Assembly (NCBI RefSeq): GCF_001698815.1
Contig: NZ_LGSI01000005.1
Span: 1 to 64,000 of the forward strand
Source: Pseudomonas syringae
GTDB lineage: Bacteria; Pseudomonadota; Gammaproteobacteria; Pseudomonadales; Pseudomonadaceae
Length of the DNA: 64,000 nt
Reading direction: 5' to 3'
The position numbers and the translations under genes were made by a program. Below the pieces are notes generated by a model. That model was not told where the DNA came from. It did no database searches and saw only the letters and a list, made by a program, of their open reading frames with translations. Numbering within the stretch: position 1 is the first letter of the stretch; each line of letters opens with the position of its first letter. Below, in pieces: positions 1 through 10,658 of this stretch.

Positions 1-94
1 GGGACTTGTCCCCGATTGGCCAGCCGAGCAACCGTGATCTACCTGACCCACCTCGATTGCCCGAACCAACGCTTCCCGGACAAGTCCGGTCCTA
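1..94. repeat. REP-type inverted repeat, cut by the window edge
   Basis: The window opens inside a palindromic arm (GGGACTTGTCCCCGA at 1-15). An opposing arm, CCGGACAAGTCCGGTCCTAC, lies near 75-94. The same family appears as a complete doublet at 43049-43142 and in the tandem array at 58274-58997. It sits downstream of djlA, outside any gene. The left part of the element lies outside the window. Confidence 0.65.
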
Positions 95-129
95 CTGAAG
101 CAATGCAGAAATCGCGGGCAACGCAACGT

Positions 130-896
130 TCACCGAAACCCGCGCCGTTCCTTGATCAAGGTATAGGCGCTGTGCAATTCCCGAGTGCGGTCGGTGGCGT
201 CGCGGACCTGGATCTGGCTCGCGCCGGAACCGGCGATCTTGTCCGGGTGGTTGCGACTGAGCAGACGCCGATAGGCGCGTTTGATATGCGCAGGTTCGGA
301 ATCCGCCTGCACACCCAATAACGTCAGTGCGTGCTGATAGTCGTTGACCTTGCTGGTCAGCGGCTTTCTCTGGGTGTCATGTTCAGCGGCCAGAGCTTCG
401 ACTTTCGCTGCTGGCCAACCCAGCCATTTGCCCCACAGCACAATCAGCTCGCGCTCGTTGCGTGTTGCCCTGCCGTTGGCCCAGGCCATGCGCCAGCAGG
501 CGCGCAGCAAACCTTCGGCGGCATGGGGTTGGGTCTGGAAGCGCCGCAGGTAACCGCGCAGATGATCGCGACCGTCCTTGCCCCGGTTGAACGCCGCAAT
601 AGCGCGGCGCTGCGCCGGTTCGCTCATGTCCAGCCGACGCATTTCCACGCGGGCCTGCTGGATATGCTGCTCGACGACACGGCCATCGCGTTTTGCCAAC
701 CGCCCCAGCAACAGGAACAGCAGTTCATCGTCGCGGGGCACCTGCCGACCGCCCAATCGAGCGCGCAGTTCGGCCCAGCTTTGCAGGGCCAGACGTCGGT
801 CGAGTGCCTGCCCCAGCAATGCGCCGAGCATGGCGCCCGGAATGCTGGCGATCAGATAACCTGCGCCCGCCCCCAGCAACGTGCCCGGCCACAACA

Positions 897-897
<1 letters not shown>
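130..897 (-). CDS. djlA: DjlA-like membrane co-chaperone (TerB-like plus J domain)
   Basis: 255 aa. The N-terminus is hydrophobic and glycine-rich (about residues 5-30), fitting the single membrane anchor of DjlA. The middle (about 50-170) looks like the TerB-like helical domain of this family. The C-terminus from about residue 184 is a J domain with the HPD motif at 217-219, which stimulates DnaK ATPase. It is therefore probably an inner-membrane DnaK partner. The start codon overlaps the murU stop by one base (TGATG), so the two genes are translationally coupled, which is the usual arrangement with murU-amgK in Pseudomonas. No break or missing motif is visible. Confidence 0.85.
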
Positions 898-1604
<707 letters not shown>

Positions 1605-1628
1605 TCATCGTCTTTGCAGCAATGGCCT

Positions 1629-2654
1629 TCATACAGCTTGCGGCACCGGCTGCTTCAGGCAGGTCAGCAACTGACCCAGTTCAGCCAGCTCGGGACGCCG
1701 GGACAACACCGCTTCTATATAAGCAAAGAATCGCGGTACGTCGGCCAGGTAGCGCGGCTTGCCGTCACGATGGCAGATGCGCGCGAAAATCCCGATCACC
1801 TTCAAATGCCGCTGCACGCCCATCAAGTCGCTAGCACGCACAAACGCGGCGAAATCGTCCTGCACCGGGATGCCCAGGGCCTGCGCCTTGTCCCAGTAGA
1901 GCTTCAGCCAGCCTTGCACGCGCTCTTCAGGCCAGCTGAGGAACGCATCCTTGAACAGACTCGTCACGTCGTAGGTCACCGGGCCGTACACCGCATCCTG
2001 GAAATCCAGCACGCCGGGATTGGGCTCGCTGAGCATCAGGTTGCGCGGCATATAGTCGCGATGGACCAGCACTTTGGGCTGCTCAAGCGCGCTGTTGATC
2101 AACAGATCGCTGACTCGCTGCCACATGGCCTGCTGTTCCGCGTCAAACTCGATGCCCAACTCCCGAGCGACATACCACTGCGGGAACAACTCCAGCTCGC
2201 GACGCAGCAATGCCACGTCATAGCTGGGCAACGGCGCATCCATCGGCAACTGCTGAAAAGCCAGCAGCGCATCGAGCGCTTCGGCAAACAAAGCGTCGGC
2301 GTTGTCTGCATTGAGCACGTCGAGCCAGGTTTTCTGACCCAGATCGTTGAGCAGCAAAAAGCCCTGCGTCAGGTCTTCGGCATAAATTTTCGGAACATTA
2401 ATCCCTGATTTATTTAATAAATGTGCGATATCCACGAAGGGTTTGCAGTTTTCCTGGGGTGGCGGGGCATCCATCACAATAAAAGTTCGCTCGCCCCCCT
2501 GCCAACGGAAGTAACGGCGAAAACTCGCGTCACTGCTGGCCGCAGTCAACGTGGCCGGGGGAATCGCGCCCCAGCCTTGCGCCGCGAACAGCGCGGGAAG
2601 TTGCTCATCGAGCCAAGTTTCGAGGTGTTGCAGGCGTACATCTTGATCTGGCAT
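1629..2654 (-). CDS. amgK: N-acetylmuramate/N-acetylglucosamine kinase AmgK
   Basis: 341 aa of the aminoglycoside-phosphotransferase fold. The catalytic loop HRDYMPRN (about residue 200) and the metal-binding DFQD are both present. Family knowledge: AmgK phosphorylates the anomeric hydroxyl of MurNAc (and GlcNAc) using ATP, feeding MurU in cytoplasmic cell-wall recycling. The gene is first of an amgK-murU-djlA unit and is divergent from lptD, with 129 bases between the two starts, so both promoters must lie there. ATG start at 2654. Normal length, no damage seen. Confidence 0.93.
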   Translation of the reverse strand: MPDQDVRLQHLETWLDEQLPALFAAQGWGAIPPATLTAASSDASFRRYFRWQGGERTFIVMDAPPPQENCKPFVDIAHLLNKSGINVPKIYAEDLTQGFLLLNDLGQKTWLDVLNADNADALFAEALDALLAFQQLPMDAPLPSYDVALLRRELELFPQWYVARELGIEFDAEQQAMWQRVSDLLINSALEQPKVLVHRDYMPRNLMLSEPNPGVLDFQDAVYGPVTYDVTSLFKDAFLSWPEERVQGWLKLYWDKAQALGIPVQDDFAAFVRASDLMGVQRHLKVIGIFARICHRDGKPRYLADVPRFFAYIEAVLSRRPELAELGQLLTCLKQPVPQAV

Positions 2655-2783
2655 TGCAAGGGTCTCCGACGGCGCTAGCCGTCAAGCGGGTCATGCTTTA
2701 TTATCCGACATCTTTTTCAGCCCATCGAGAGGCGTGCGGCCCCCCCGCGGGCAGATGGCGCGCAGGAAGCCCGGATTAATAAG

Positions 2784-5561
2784 ATGGCATTGAAATCCCC
2801 CGCGTTTCGTAAAAAATTTCCGTTGCTCGTAACCGGCAGTTTGCTGGCGATGCAACCTCTTGCCACTCAGTTCGCGGTCGCAGCGGAACAGTATGACTGT
2901 TCAGTGTCTGCTTCGGGCGCCTGGGATTGCGCGCCGAAAACCAACGCCCTCGAATTGCCTCCGCGGCCCGTGCATAGCACGACGTCGGTCAGTTCCAACG
3001 GCACGGTCACTTCGGACAGTGGCTCCACCAGTGAACCTGCTGCCGCTACCACCAAACTGGTAACCGAAGCCAAGGGCAAAGGCCTGAAGTCGCGTAGTGC
3101 AGACTACAGCCACCTTGATTGGGTTCCTCGCGAAAAACTGACTCCTGCGCAATTGGCCGAAACCGGTCCTTATTGCTCGGGCGCCTATGTCGAGCCGATC
3201 CGGCCTGGCATGGACGACAAGACGAAGATGAGCGAAGCGCCGATGTTCATCGGCGCCAAGGCTTCTCGCTACCAGCAGGAAGAGCAGATCGCCACGCTCG
3301 CCGGTGACGTTGTATTGCGTCAGGGCAGCATGCAGGTCCAGGCTCAGGAAGCGAGCCTTCATCAGACCGAAAACCGTGGCGAGCTGAACGGCGATGTCCG
3401 TTTGCGCGACAACGGTGCCTTGATCGTCGGCGACCACGCAGAGCTGCAACTCGACACCGGCGAAGCCCAGGTCGACAACGCAGAGTACGTGCTGCACAAA
3501 TCGAATATTCGCGGTAATGCCCTGTACGCCAAGCGTGCCGAGAACGCGATCATTCGTTTGAAGGACGGTACGTACACCACGTGCGAACCGGGCAGCAACG
3601 CGTGGACGCTCAAAGGCAACAACATCACGCTGAACCCGGCGACCGGTTTCGGCACCGCGACCAACGTCACCCTTCGGGTCAAGGACATACCGGTACTCTA
3701 CACGCCGTATATCTACTTCCCGATCGACGACCGTCGCCAGTCAGGCTTCCTGCCGCCGACCATCGGCACTGGCAGCGATACCGGCCTCATGCTGGTTACG
3801 CCTTACTACTTCAACCTGGCACCGAACTACGATGCCACGCTCTATCCTCGTTACATGGCCAAACGTGGCCTGTTGATGGAAGGCGAATTCCGTTACCTGA
3901 CCAAAAGCAGCGAAGGTCAGTTCGGCGGCGCTTACCTGAACGATGATGAAGACGAACGCCGCCTGCAGAGCGACTACGAAAAAACCCGCTGGATGATCAA
4001 CTGGCAGCACAAGGGTGGCCTCGACTCGCGCTGGTTGACTCAGGTCGACTACACCGACGTCAGCGATCCTTATTACTTCCAGGATTTGCAGAGCGATCAG
4101 ATCGGCGTCGATAGCCGCGACTACATCAACCAGCAGGGTTCCCTGACCTACCGTGGTGACACCTACACGGCAGCCGTCAACGCCCAGGCCTACAAGCTGG
4201 CAACCGTCGCCAACATCACCCCGTACAACCGCCTGCCGCAGATCACCTTCAACGGTGCCCTGCCTTACACCCCGGGCGGCCTGCACTTCAACTACGAGAC
4301 GGAGTTGGTTCGCTTTGATCGCGATCTGGAAACTGGCAACTACGTTGACCAGGACGGCGTTGCAAGCCCTCGTCTGGACACCAACGTTGTCGGCCTGGCT
4401 CGTGCAAACGGCGACCGTCTGAATCTGGCTCCATCGGTAAGCTTGCCGATGGACTGGACCTACGGTTTCCTGACGCCGAAGCTGAAATACGTCTACACCC
4501 AGTATCAACTGGATCTGGATGGTCGCGGCAAGCAAACCCTGCTCGCCGACGAAGAGTTCAACAGCAGCGAAAACCGCAGCGTGCCTATCTTCAGCGTCGA
4601 CAGCGGCCTGTACTTCGACCGCAACACGCAGTGGTTCGGCAAGAACTACCGCCAGACCCTGGAACCGCGGCTGTTCTATCTCTATGTTCCCGAGAAAGAC
4701 CAGACCGATATTCCGGTTTTCGACTCGGCTGAAACGACCTTCAACTATGCGTCGCTGTTTCGTGACAACCGTTTCGTCGGTTCCGACCGCATCGGCGACG
4801 AAAACAAGCTGTCTCTGGGCATCACCAACCGCTGGATCGAAGACAACGGCTTTGAACGTCAACGTTTCAGCATCGGTCAGGCGTTGTACTTCGCCGATCG
4901 TAAGGTCCAGCTGCCGGGTATCGATTGGAAGACGCGCGACGACGCACAAGCGAACGTCTCGCCGTATGCACTGGAATACGAATACCGCTTCAACCGCGAC
5001 TGGCGTGTCAATTCGGACTTCAACTGGGATCCGGACAGCCACAGCACTCGTTCCGGCAGCGCGATGTTCCACTACCAGCCGGAAGACAACCCGAACAAGG
5101 TCGTCAACCTCGGCTACCGCTACCGCAATGACCTGGTGCGTTACGACCAGACTACCGGCAAGTGGAGCGTGGGTGGTGGCGATTACGGCACCCCGGGCAG
5201 CGCGAACTACGTCAAGGACTACTACAAGATCCAGCAGCATGACTTCTCGGTTATCTGGCCAATCGTGCCGCAGTGGAACGCCATCAGCCGCTGGCAGTAC
5301 GATTACAACCGCGACCGCACGCTGGAAGCCTTCGGTGGCTTCGAGTATGACAACTGCTGCTGGAAACTGCGTTTGATCAGCCGCTACTGGGTCGACTACG
5401 ACGAGTTCAGCCAGGACGCTCCTCAGAACGAGAAAGGCGACCACGGCGTATTCCTACAAATTGTGTTGAAGGGACTTGGTGGCGTTACCGGCGCCAAAGT
5501 AGAGAGTTTCCTCGACAAAGGCATTCAAGGTTATCGTGAACGTGAAGACCAAGCTTTCTGA
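2784..5561 (+). CDS. lptD: LPS-assembly protein LptD, outer-membrane translocon
   Basis: 925 aa. A signal peptide (about residues 1-33, ending near FAVAA) is followed by a Pseudomonas-type extension, an OstA/LptA-like jellyroll domain (about 150-300, with the phrases [12 protein letters not shown] and [20 protein letters not shown]), and a large C-terminal beta-barrel rich in aromatic residues. Cysteines occur early (DCSVS, DCAPK), in TTCEPGS, and as a CC pair near the C-terminus (YDNCCWKLR), consistent with the disulfides LptD needs. With LptE it inserts LPS into the outer leaflet. It overlaps surA by 26 bases; SurA is the chaperone that delivers LptD, so the coupling makes functional sense. 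Confidence 0.97.
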   Translation: MALKSPAFRKKFPLLVTGSLLAMQPLATQFAVAAEQYDCSVSASGAWDCAPKTNALELPPRPVHSTTSVSSNGTVTSDSGSTSEPAAATTKLVTEAKGKGLKSRSADYSHLDWVPREKLTPAQLAETGPYCSGAYVEPIRPGMDDKTKMSEAPMFIGAKASRYQQEEQIATLAGDVVLRQGSMQVQAQEASLHQTENRGELNGDVRLRDNGALIVGDHAELQLDTGEAQVDNAEYVLHKSNIRGNALYAKRAENAIIRLKDGTYTTCEPGSNAWTLKGNNITLNPATGFGTATNVTLRVKDIPVLYTPYIYFPIDDRRQSGFLPPTIGTGSDTGLMLVTPYYFNLAPNYDATLYPRYMAKRGLLMEGEFRYLTKSSEGQFGGAYLNDDEDERRLQSDYEKTRWMINWQHKGGLDSRWLTQVDYTDVSDPYYFQDLQSDQIGVDSRDYINQQGSLTYRGDTYTAAVNAQAYKLATVANITPYNRLPQITFNGALPYTPGGLHFNYETELVRFDRDLETGNYVDQDGVASPRLDTNVVGLARANGDRLNLAPSVSLPMDWTYGFLTPKLKYVYTQYQLDLDGRGKQTLLADEEFNSSENRSVPIFSVDSGLYFDRNTQWFGKNYRQTLEPRLFYLYVPEKDQTDIPVFDSAETTFNYASLFRDNRFVGSDRIGDENKLSLGITNRWIEDNGFERQRFSIGQALYFADRKVQLPGIDWKTRDDAQANVSPYALEYEYRFNRDWRVNSDFNWDPDSHSTRSGSAMFHYQPEDNPNKVVNLGYRYRNDLVRYDQTTGKWSVGGGDYGTPGSANYVKDYYKIQQHDFSVIWPIVPQWNAISRWQYDYNRDRTLEAFGGFEYDNCCWKLRLISRYWVDYDEFSQDAPQNEKGDHGVFLQIVLKGLGGVTGAKVESFLDKGIQGYREREDQAF

Positions 5562-6864
5562 TTGTCTGCGCCCGCTGCTGCTGGGCGCGTTACTCCTGGG
5601 GACTGCAGCGCATGCTGCGGTCCAGCCGCTGGACAGCGTGGTGGCCATTGTCGATAACGACGTGATCATGAAAAGCCAGATGGACCAACGTGTCCGCGAG
5701 GTTCAACAGACCATTGCCAAACGCGGTTCGGGCGTTCCACCTGCAGAAGCACTGCAGCCGCAGGTTCTGGATCGTCTGATCCTGGAAAACCTGCAGTTGC
5801 AGATCGGTGAACGCTCCGGCATCCGGATCACCGACGAAGAGCTGAACCAGGCCATCGGCACCATTGCCCAGCGCAACAACATGAGCGTGGACCAGTTCCG
5901 CGCCGCGTTGTCCCGTGACGGGCTGTCCTTCAACGATGCTCGCGAGCAGGTTCGTCGCGAAATGATCATCAGCCGGGTGCGTCAGCGCCGGGTTGCCGAG
6001 CGCATCCAGGTCTCCGAGCAGGAAGTGAAGAACTTCCTTGCTTCCGGCCAGGGCAAGGCTCAGCTGTCGGAAGAGTTCCATCTGGCCAACATCCTGATCG
6101 CCACGCCGGACAGCGCTTCTTCGGACCAGATCCAGACCGCTGCCCGCAAGGCTCAAGACCTCTACGGCAAGCTTAAGCAAGGCGCTGACTTCGGTCAGAT
6201 GGCAATTGCCAACTCCGCCAGCGAAAGCGCCCTGGAAGGCGGCGACATGGGCTGGCGTAAAGCCGCTCAACTGCCACCGCCGTTTGGTGACATGCTCGGG
6301 ACCATGCCGATTGGCGACGTAACGCCTCCAGCACGGACTCCAGGTGGCTTCATCATTCTCAAGTTGCTGGAAAAACGCGGCGGTGAAGGCCAGGCTCAAA
6401 TGCGCGATGAAGTGCATGTGCGTCATATCCTGATCAAGCCAAGCGAGATCCGCAGCGAAGAAGAAACCAAGCGTCTGGCGCAGAAAATCTACGACCGCAT
6501 CCAGAATGGCGATGACTTCGGCGAACTGGCGAAGAGCTTCTCTGAAGATCCGGGCTCGGCACTCAACGGCGGCGATCTGAACTGGGTTGATCCTAACTCG
6601 CTGGTTCCAGAATTCCGTCAGGTGATGAACGACACGCCGCAAGGCACGTTGTCCAAGCCGTTCAAGACTTCTTATGGCTGGCACGTTCTGGAAGTCCTTG
6701 GCCGTCGCGCCACTGACAGCACCAACCAGGCCCGTGATCAGCAAGCCCTGACCGTGTTGCGTAACCGCAAATACGATGAAGAGCTGCAAACCTGGCTGCG
6801 TCAGATCCGCGACGAAGCCTACGTTGAAATCAAGCTCCCTGGCGCCGCCCAGGCTGCGCAGTGA
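5536..6864 (+). CDS. surA: Periplasmic chaperone/peptidyl-prolyl isomerase SurA
   Basis: 442 aa. A signal peptide ends near residue 27 (TAAHA). A SurA N-terminal chaperone domain with the typical [14 protein letters not shown] opening follows, then two parvulin domains (about 175-280 and 290-395; the second begins [13 protein letters not shown]). It escorts outer-membrane proteins across the periplasm. The start is GTG at 5536, inside the end of lptD. A second in-frame GTG at 5542 is possible, but an AAGG at 5527-5530 is better spaced for 5536. It shares a 4-base overlap (GTGA) with pdxA. Confidence 0.96.
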   Translation: MNVKTKLSDCLRPLLLGALLLGTAAHAAVQPLDSVVAIVDNDVIMKSQMDQRVREVQQTIAKRGSGVPPAEALQPQVLDRLILENLQLQIGERSGIRITDEELNQAIGTIAQRNNMSVDQFRAALSRDGLSFNDAREQVRREMIISRVRQRRVAERIQVSEQEVKNFLASGQGKAQLSEEFHLANILIATPDSASSDQIQTAARKAQDLYGKLKQGADFGQMAIANSASESALEGGDMGWRKAAQLPPPFGDMLGTMPIGDVTPPARTPGGFIILKLLEKRGGEGQAQMRDEVHVRHILIKPSEIRSEEETKRLAQKIYDRIQNGDDFGELAKSFSEDPGSALNGGDLNWVDPNSLVPEFRQVMNDTPQGTLSKPFKTSYGWHVLEVLGRRATDSTNQARDQQALTVLRNRKYDEELQTWLRQIRDEAYVEIKLPGAAQAAQ

Positions 6865-7850
6865 AACCAAAGCGTTTCGCTCTGACACCCGGCGAGCCGG
6901 CCGGCATTGGTCCTGACCTTTGCCTGCTGCTCGCCACGCAGCCTCAGCCGCACCCCCTGATTGCCATTACCAGCCGCGACCTGCTCACCGAGCGGGCCGC
7001 GCAACTGGGCGTGGCCGTCAACCTGATTTGCGTCACGCCCGATGCCTTCCCGGATCAGCCTTCGCCAGTCGGCAGCCTTTACGTCTGGGATACGCCATTG
7101 CGCGGGCCTGTCGTGGCCGGCCAGCTGAACACGGCCAACGGCCCGTTCGTCGTGGAAACACTGACCCGTGCCGGACAAGGCTGCATCGACGGCGATTTCG
7201 TCGGCATGATCACCGCGCCGGTCCATAAAGGCGTGATCAATGACAGCGGCATTCCGTTTTCCGGACATACCGAGTTCCTTGCCGAGCTGACTCACACCGA
7301 ACAGGTGGTGATGCTGCTGGCGACCGGCGACTTGCGTGTCGCGCTGGTGACGACGCACCTGCCTTTGCGCGACGTGGCCGATGCGATCACTGCCGAGCGA
7401 CTGGAGCGCGTAACCCGCATCCTGCACGCCGATCTGGTCAACAAGTTCGGCATCGCGCGTCCACGCATCCTGGTGTGCGGGCTGAACCCGCATGCTGGCG
7501 AAGGCGGACATCTGGGCCGCGAAGAAATCGACATCATCGAACCTACTCTGGAGCGTCTGCGCAGCGAGGGCCTGGATTTGCGTGGCCCGCTGCCCGCCGA
7601 CACTCTGTTTACCCCAAAATATCTGGAGCACTGCGACGCAGTGCTGGCGATGTACCACGACCAGGGCTTGCCCGTGCTGAAATACAAAGGTTTCGGCGCC
7701 GCAGTCAACGTGACCCTCGGCCTGCCGATCATTCGTACTTCTGTCGACCACGGCACCGCGCTGGATCTGGCGGGCAGTGGCAAAATCGACACCGGCAGCC
7801 TGCGAGTCGCCCTGGAAACCGCCTATCAGATGGCCGAGACCCATTCATGA
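6861..7850 (+). CDS. pdxA: 4-hydroxythreonine-4-phosphate dehydrogenase PdxA
   Basis: 329 aa. The opening [15 protein letters not shown] and the C-terminal blocks [14 protein letters not shown] and [13 protein letters not shown] are signatures of PdxA, an NAD-dependent, metal-requiring enzyme of the DXP-dependent pyridoxal phosphate pathway. GTG start overlapping the surA stop by 4 bases. Its stop overlaps the rsmA start (ATGA), so surA-pdxA-rsmA are translationally coupled, the standard gammaproteobacterial order. The length is typical and no key block is missing. Confidence 0.96.
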   Translation: MKPKRFALTPGEPAGIGPDLCLLLATQPQPHPLIAITSRDLLTERAAQLGVAVNLICVTPDAFPDQPSPVGSLYVWDTPLRGPVVAGQLNTANGPFVVETLTRAGQGCIDGDFVGMITAPVHKGVINDSGIPFSGHTEFLAELTHTEQVVMLLATGDLRVALVTTHLPLRDVADAITAERLERVTRILHADLVNKFGIARPRILVCGLNPHAGEGGHLGREEIDIIEPTLERLRSEGLDLRGPLPADTLFTPKYLEHCDAVLAMYHDQGLPVLKYKGFGAAVNVTLGLPIIRTSVDHGTALDLAGSGKIDTGSLRVALETAYQMAETHS

Positions 7851-8653
7851 CCGAGCAATTCCAACACAAGGCGCGCAAACGCTTTGGGCAAAACTTCCTG
7901 CACGACGCTGGCGTGATCGACAAAATCCTGCGCGCCATCCGTGCAAAGCCAGAAGACCGCCTGCTGGAAATCGGGCCGGGCCAGGGTGCCCTGACCGAAG
8001 GCCTGCTCAACAGTAACGCGCAACTGGATGTGGTTGAGCTGGACAAGGACTTGATCCCGATCCTGGTTCACCAGTTCGGCAACAAGCCGAACTTCAACCT
8101 GCATCAGGGCGACGCGCTGAAGTTCGACTTCACCAGCCTCAACGCGCCGGCCAACAGCCTGCGCGTGGTGGGTAACCTGCCCTACAACATCTCCACGCCG
8201 CTGATTTTTCATCTGCTGCAAAACGCCAACCTGATCCGCGACATGCACTTCATGTTGCAGAAAGAAGTGGTTCAGCGTCTCGCGGCAGGCCCCGGCGGAG
8301 GCGACTATGGTCGCTTGTCGATCATGGTTCAGTACCACTGCCGGGTGGAACATCTGTTCAACGTCGGTCCAGGCGCGTTCAATCCGCCACCGAAAGTCGA
8401 CTCGGCCATTGTTCGTCTGGTCCCGCACGAAACCCTGCCGCATCCAGCCAAGGATCACCGCCTGCTTGAACGCGTCGTCCGCGAAGCCTTCAATCAGCGG
8501 CGCAAGACCCTGCGCAACACGCTCAAGTTGCTGCTCACCAGCGACGACATTACCGCCGCTGGCGTGGACGGCAGCCTGCGTCCGGAGCAACTGGATCTGG
8601 CCGCGTTTGTGCGCCTGGCAGACAAACTCAGCGAGAAGCCGGTCGAGGCCTGA
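7847..8653 (+). CDS. rsmA: 16S rRNA dimethyladenosine transferase RsmA (KsgA)
   Basis: 268 aa. Contains the N-terminal RFGQNFLHD segment (12-20), the SAM-binding EIGPGQG (41-47) and the catalytic NLPYNIS (110-116). It dimethylates the two adjacent adenosines in the 3' hairpin of 16S rRNA during small-subunit maturation. The ATG at 7847 overlaps the pdxA stop by 4 bases. The reading frame stays open further upstream inside pdxA, but that extension lacks any family similarity, so the overlapping ATG is preferred. Confidence 0.96.
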   Translation: MTEQFQHKARKRFGQNFLHDAGVIDKILRAIRAKPEDRLLEIGPGQGALTEGLLNSNAQLDVVELDKDLIPILVHQFGNKPNFNLHQGDALKFDFTSLNAPANSLRVVGNLPYNISTPLIFHLLQNANLIRDMHFMLQKEVVQRLAAGPGGGDYGRLSIMVQYHCRVEHLFNVGPGAFNPPPKVDSAIVRLVPHETLPHPAKDHRLLERVVREAFNQRRKTLRNTLKLLLTSDDITAAGVDGSLRPEQLDLAAFVRLADKLSEKPVEA

Positions 8654-8661
8654 TGCACGCC

Positions 8662-8699
8662 GGACGTGTGGGCGATTAGTCTATCCCGCCCACATGTCC
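8662..8699. terminator. 13-bp-arm hairpin between rsmA and apaG
   Basis: GGACGTGTGGGCG (8662-8674) faces CGCCCACATGTCC (8687-8699) across a 12-base loop; the arms pair except at one position. There is no T tract after it, so it is not a classical intrinsic terminator. It may protect the upstream message or modulate read-through to apaG. Confidence 0.4.
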
Positions 8700-8757
8700 T
8701 AGACTGAGCCATCCGAATGTCCGGTTTTTATTCGCATTTGCTTTCAAGGCCTACTGC

Positions 8758-9138
8758 ATGTCTGATTCCCGTTACCAGGTCGACGTCAGCGTCGTCACGC
8801 GCTTCCTCGCAGAACAGTCGCAACCCGATCAGAACCGTTTTGCGTTCGCCTATACCGTGACTGTGCATAACAGCGGCGAGTTACCTGCCAAGCTTCTGTC
8901 CCGGCATTGGGTGATCACTGACGGTGATGGCCATGTCGAGGAAGTGCGCGGCGATGGCGTCGTCGGTCAGCAACCCTTGATCGATGCCGGCCAAAGCCAC
9001 ACCTACAGCAGTGGCACAGTGATGACCACCAAGGTCGGCAACATGCAGGGCACTTACCAGATGCTCGCCGAAGACGGTAAACGCTTCGACGCCGTGATCG
9101 CGCCGTTCCGCCTTGCTGTGCCGGGGGCTCTGCACTGA
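8758..9138 (+). CDS. apaG: ApaG (DUF525) domain protein
   Basis: 126 aa, a single ApaG beta-sandwich domain. Typical family phrases are [34 protein letters not shown] and the C-terminal [14 protein letters not shown]. The molecular function of bacterial ApaG is not settled; the fold resembles fibronectin type III and is used in eukaryotic F-box proteins for binding. Its stop overlaps the apaH ATG by one base, and rsmA-apaG-apaH is the conserved gene order. Confidence 0.94.
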   Translation: MSDSRYQVDVSVVTRFLAEQSQPDQNRFAFAYTVTVHNSGELPAKLLSRHWVITDGDGHVEEVRGDGVVGQQPLIDAGQSHTYSSGTVMTTKVGNMQGTYQMLAEDGKRFDAVIAPFRLAVPGALH

Positions 9139-10019
9139 TGGCGGTGTATGCCGTTGGCGACCTGCAAGGTTGCCTTGAACCGCTGCAATGCCTGCTGAAC
9201 CATGTGCAGTTTGACCCGGCCAAAGATCGTCTTTGGCTGGTGGGTGATCTGGTCAACCGCGGCCCGCAATCCCTCGAGACCTTGCGGTTCCTGTACAACA
9301 TCCGCGAGTCCCTGATCTGCGTACTGGGCAATCACGACCTGCATCTGCTGGCGGTGTCACGCAAGATCGAGCGCCTGAAGAAAGGCGACACCCTGCGCGA
9401 GATTCTCGACGCGCCGGATCGCGATGTCCTGCTGGCGTGGCTGCGCCAGCAAAAGATGATGCATTACGATGCCGAGCGTAACGTCGCGATGGTGCATGCG
9501 GGCATCCCGCCGCAGTGGACGCTGAAGAAAGCGCTCAAGCACGCGGCTGAAGTCGAAACCGCTCTGCATGACGATCTGCTCTACGAGCCGTTCCTCGACG
9601 GCATGTACGGCAACGAACCCACCAAGTGGGACAGCGAACTGCATGGCGTGACGCGCCTGCGCGTGATCACCAATTACTTCACTCGTATGCGCTTTTGCAC
9701 CAGCGAAGGCAAGCTCGACCTCAAAGGCAAGGAAGGTGCAGATACCGCCCTGCCCGGCTATGCCCCATGGTTCAGCCACAAGGAACGCAAGACCCGGGAC
9801 GTGAAGATCATCTTCGGCCATTGGGCTGCGCTGGAAGGCCGCTGTAACGAGCCCGGCGTCTTCGCTCTGGACACCGGCTGCGTCTGGGGTTCAGCCATGA
9901 CGCTGCTCAATGTCGATACGCTGCAACGGCATCATTGCGATTGCGACGCCCAGGGCAACGCAGAATCCGGTACCGCCAGGACCATTACCCAAAGTCCTGT
10001 CATCCCGGCCGGGCGCTAG
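9138..10019 (+). CDS. apaH: Symmetrical bis(5'-nucleosyl)-tetraphosphatase ApaH
   Basis: 293 aa metallophosphatase. Shows the phosphoesterase motifs: GDLQGC near residue 8, [10 protein letters not shown] near 36 and GNHDLHLL near 64, plus a downstream GHWAALEG. It hydrolyses Ap4A to two ADP and so controls alarmone levels and 5'-end Np4 caps on RNA. Translationally coupled to apaG by a one-base overlap. glpE starts 30 bases later and probably shares the transcript. Confidence 0.96.
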   Translation: MAVYAVGDLQGCLEPLQCLLNHVQFDPAKDRLWLVGDLVNRGPQSLETLRFLYNIRESLICVLGNHDLHLLAVSRKIERLKKGDTLREILDAPDRDVLLAWLRQQKMMHYDAERNVAMVHAGIPPQWTLKKALKHAAEVETALHDDLLYEPFLDGMYGNEPTKWDSELHGVTRLRVITNYFTRMRFCTSEGKLDLKGKEGADTALPGYAPWFSHKERKTRDVKIIFGHWAALEGRCNEPGVFALDTGCVWGSAMTLLNVDTLQRHHCDCDAQGNAESGTARTITQSPVIPAGR

Positions 10020-10049
10020 AATCAATACACCCACAAACAGGAGCCAGAC

Positions 10050-10370
10050 ATGACCGAGTTCAAACGCATTCCTCCCGAACAGGCTCAAGCCTTGCGCGAA
10101 CAAGGCGCTGTGCTTGTGGATGTACGCGACCCGCAGACATTCGCCAGCAACCACATACCCAATTCACTGCACCTGGATAACCACTCCATCTCGGACTTCA
10201 TCCGCGAAGCCGACCTGGACAAACCCCTGGTGGTCGTCTGCTACCACGGTAATTCCAGCCAGAGCGCTGCGGCCTACCTTGTGAGCCAGGGTTTCTCGGA
10301 TGTGTACAGCCTGGACGGCGGATTCGAGCTATGGCGCAGCACCTTCCCGACTGAAACAGCCCAAGGCTGA
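10050..10370 (+). CDS. glpE: Thiosulfate sulfurtransferase GlpE (single-domain rhodanese)
   Basis: 106 aa. One rhodanese domain with the active-site loop CYHGNSS, in which Cys64 would carry the persulfide. The length and the N-terminal [18 protein letters not shown] match GlpE. It transfers sulfur from thiosulfate to cyanide or thiol acceptors in the cytosol. A clear RBS (CAGGAG) lies 8-10 bases upstream of the ATG. Here it follows apaH rather than glpG/glpR, the usual Pseudomonas location. Confidence 0.92.
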   Translation: MTEFKRIPPEQAQALREQGAVLVDVRDPQTFASNHIPNSLHLDNHSISDFIREADLDKPLVVVCYHGNSSQSAAAYLVSQGFSDVYSLDGGFELWRSTFPTETAQG

Positions 10371-10413
10371 GCAAAAATATTTTTTATTACAGCTGATCCC
10401 GCGTCCTGCGGGG

Positions 10414-10443
10414 GTTGGCGGGCCAACTGACGAACGGTTGGCC
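10414..10443. promoter_or_regulatory. Three-arm palindrome downstream of glpE
   Basis: Three copies of one arm alternate in orientation: GTTGGC at 10414-10419, GGCCAAC at 10421-10427 and GTTGGCC at 10437-10443. The middle arm can pair with either neighbour, giving two mutually exclusive hairpins. A CCCGC/GCGGG pair lies just upstream (about 10399-10412). This could be the glpE terminator (no T tract) or an operator or attenuator before prkA. Confidence 0.35.
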
Positions 10444-10484
10444 TGACTTATTGTTCATCCCTTCTTTATCTTTCCGATTCCGAA

Positions 10485-10658
10485 CTATCCTTAGCCTCAG
10501 GCCATCCGTAATCAGGGGAGAGCCGGTACACCGGCGCGTGGGTCATCGGTAGCTACTTTTATGGTGTTCTGGGGGGTAAACGGCAACTGGATTCACAGCT
10601 GCTGCCAGCATCGACTGACGATCCGCCGCCGGCTCTACGTATCGAGCGAGGTGACGTC
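10485..10658 (+). promoter_or_regulatory. Probable prkA promoter region and structured leader
   Basis: A CTATCCTTA at about 10485-10493 resembles a sigma-S-type -10 element (CTATACT-like), which would fit the stationary-phase control reported for yeaG in E. coli; this is inference. The 160 bases that follow contain AGAGCCGG (10519-10526) complementary to CCGGCTCT (10629-10636), so the leader could close into a long domain just before the GCGAGG ribosome-binding site of prkA. Confidence 0.3.

Noticed and set aside
3741..5444. 567-aa minus-strand frame opposite lptD
   Set aside because: Shadow of lptD with Val-rich composition typical of an antisense frame at third-position GC; no domain, no RBS.
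7475..7846. N-terminal extension of RsmA inside pdxA
   Set aside because: The open frame has no similarity to RsmA; the ATG at 7847 gives the normal length and the typical overlap with pdxA.
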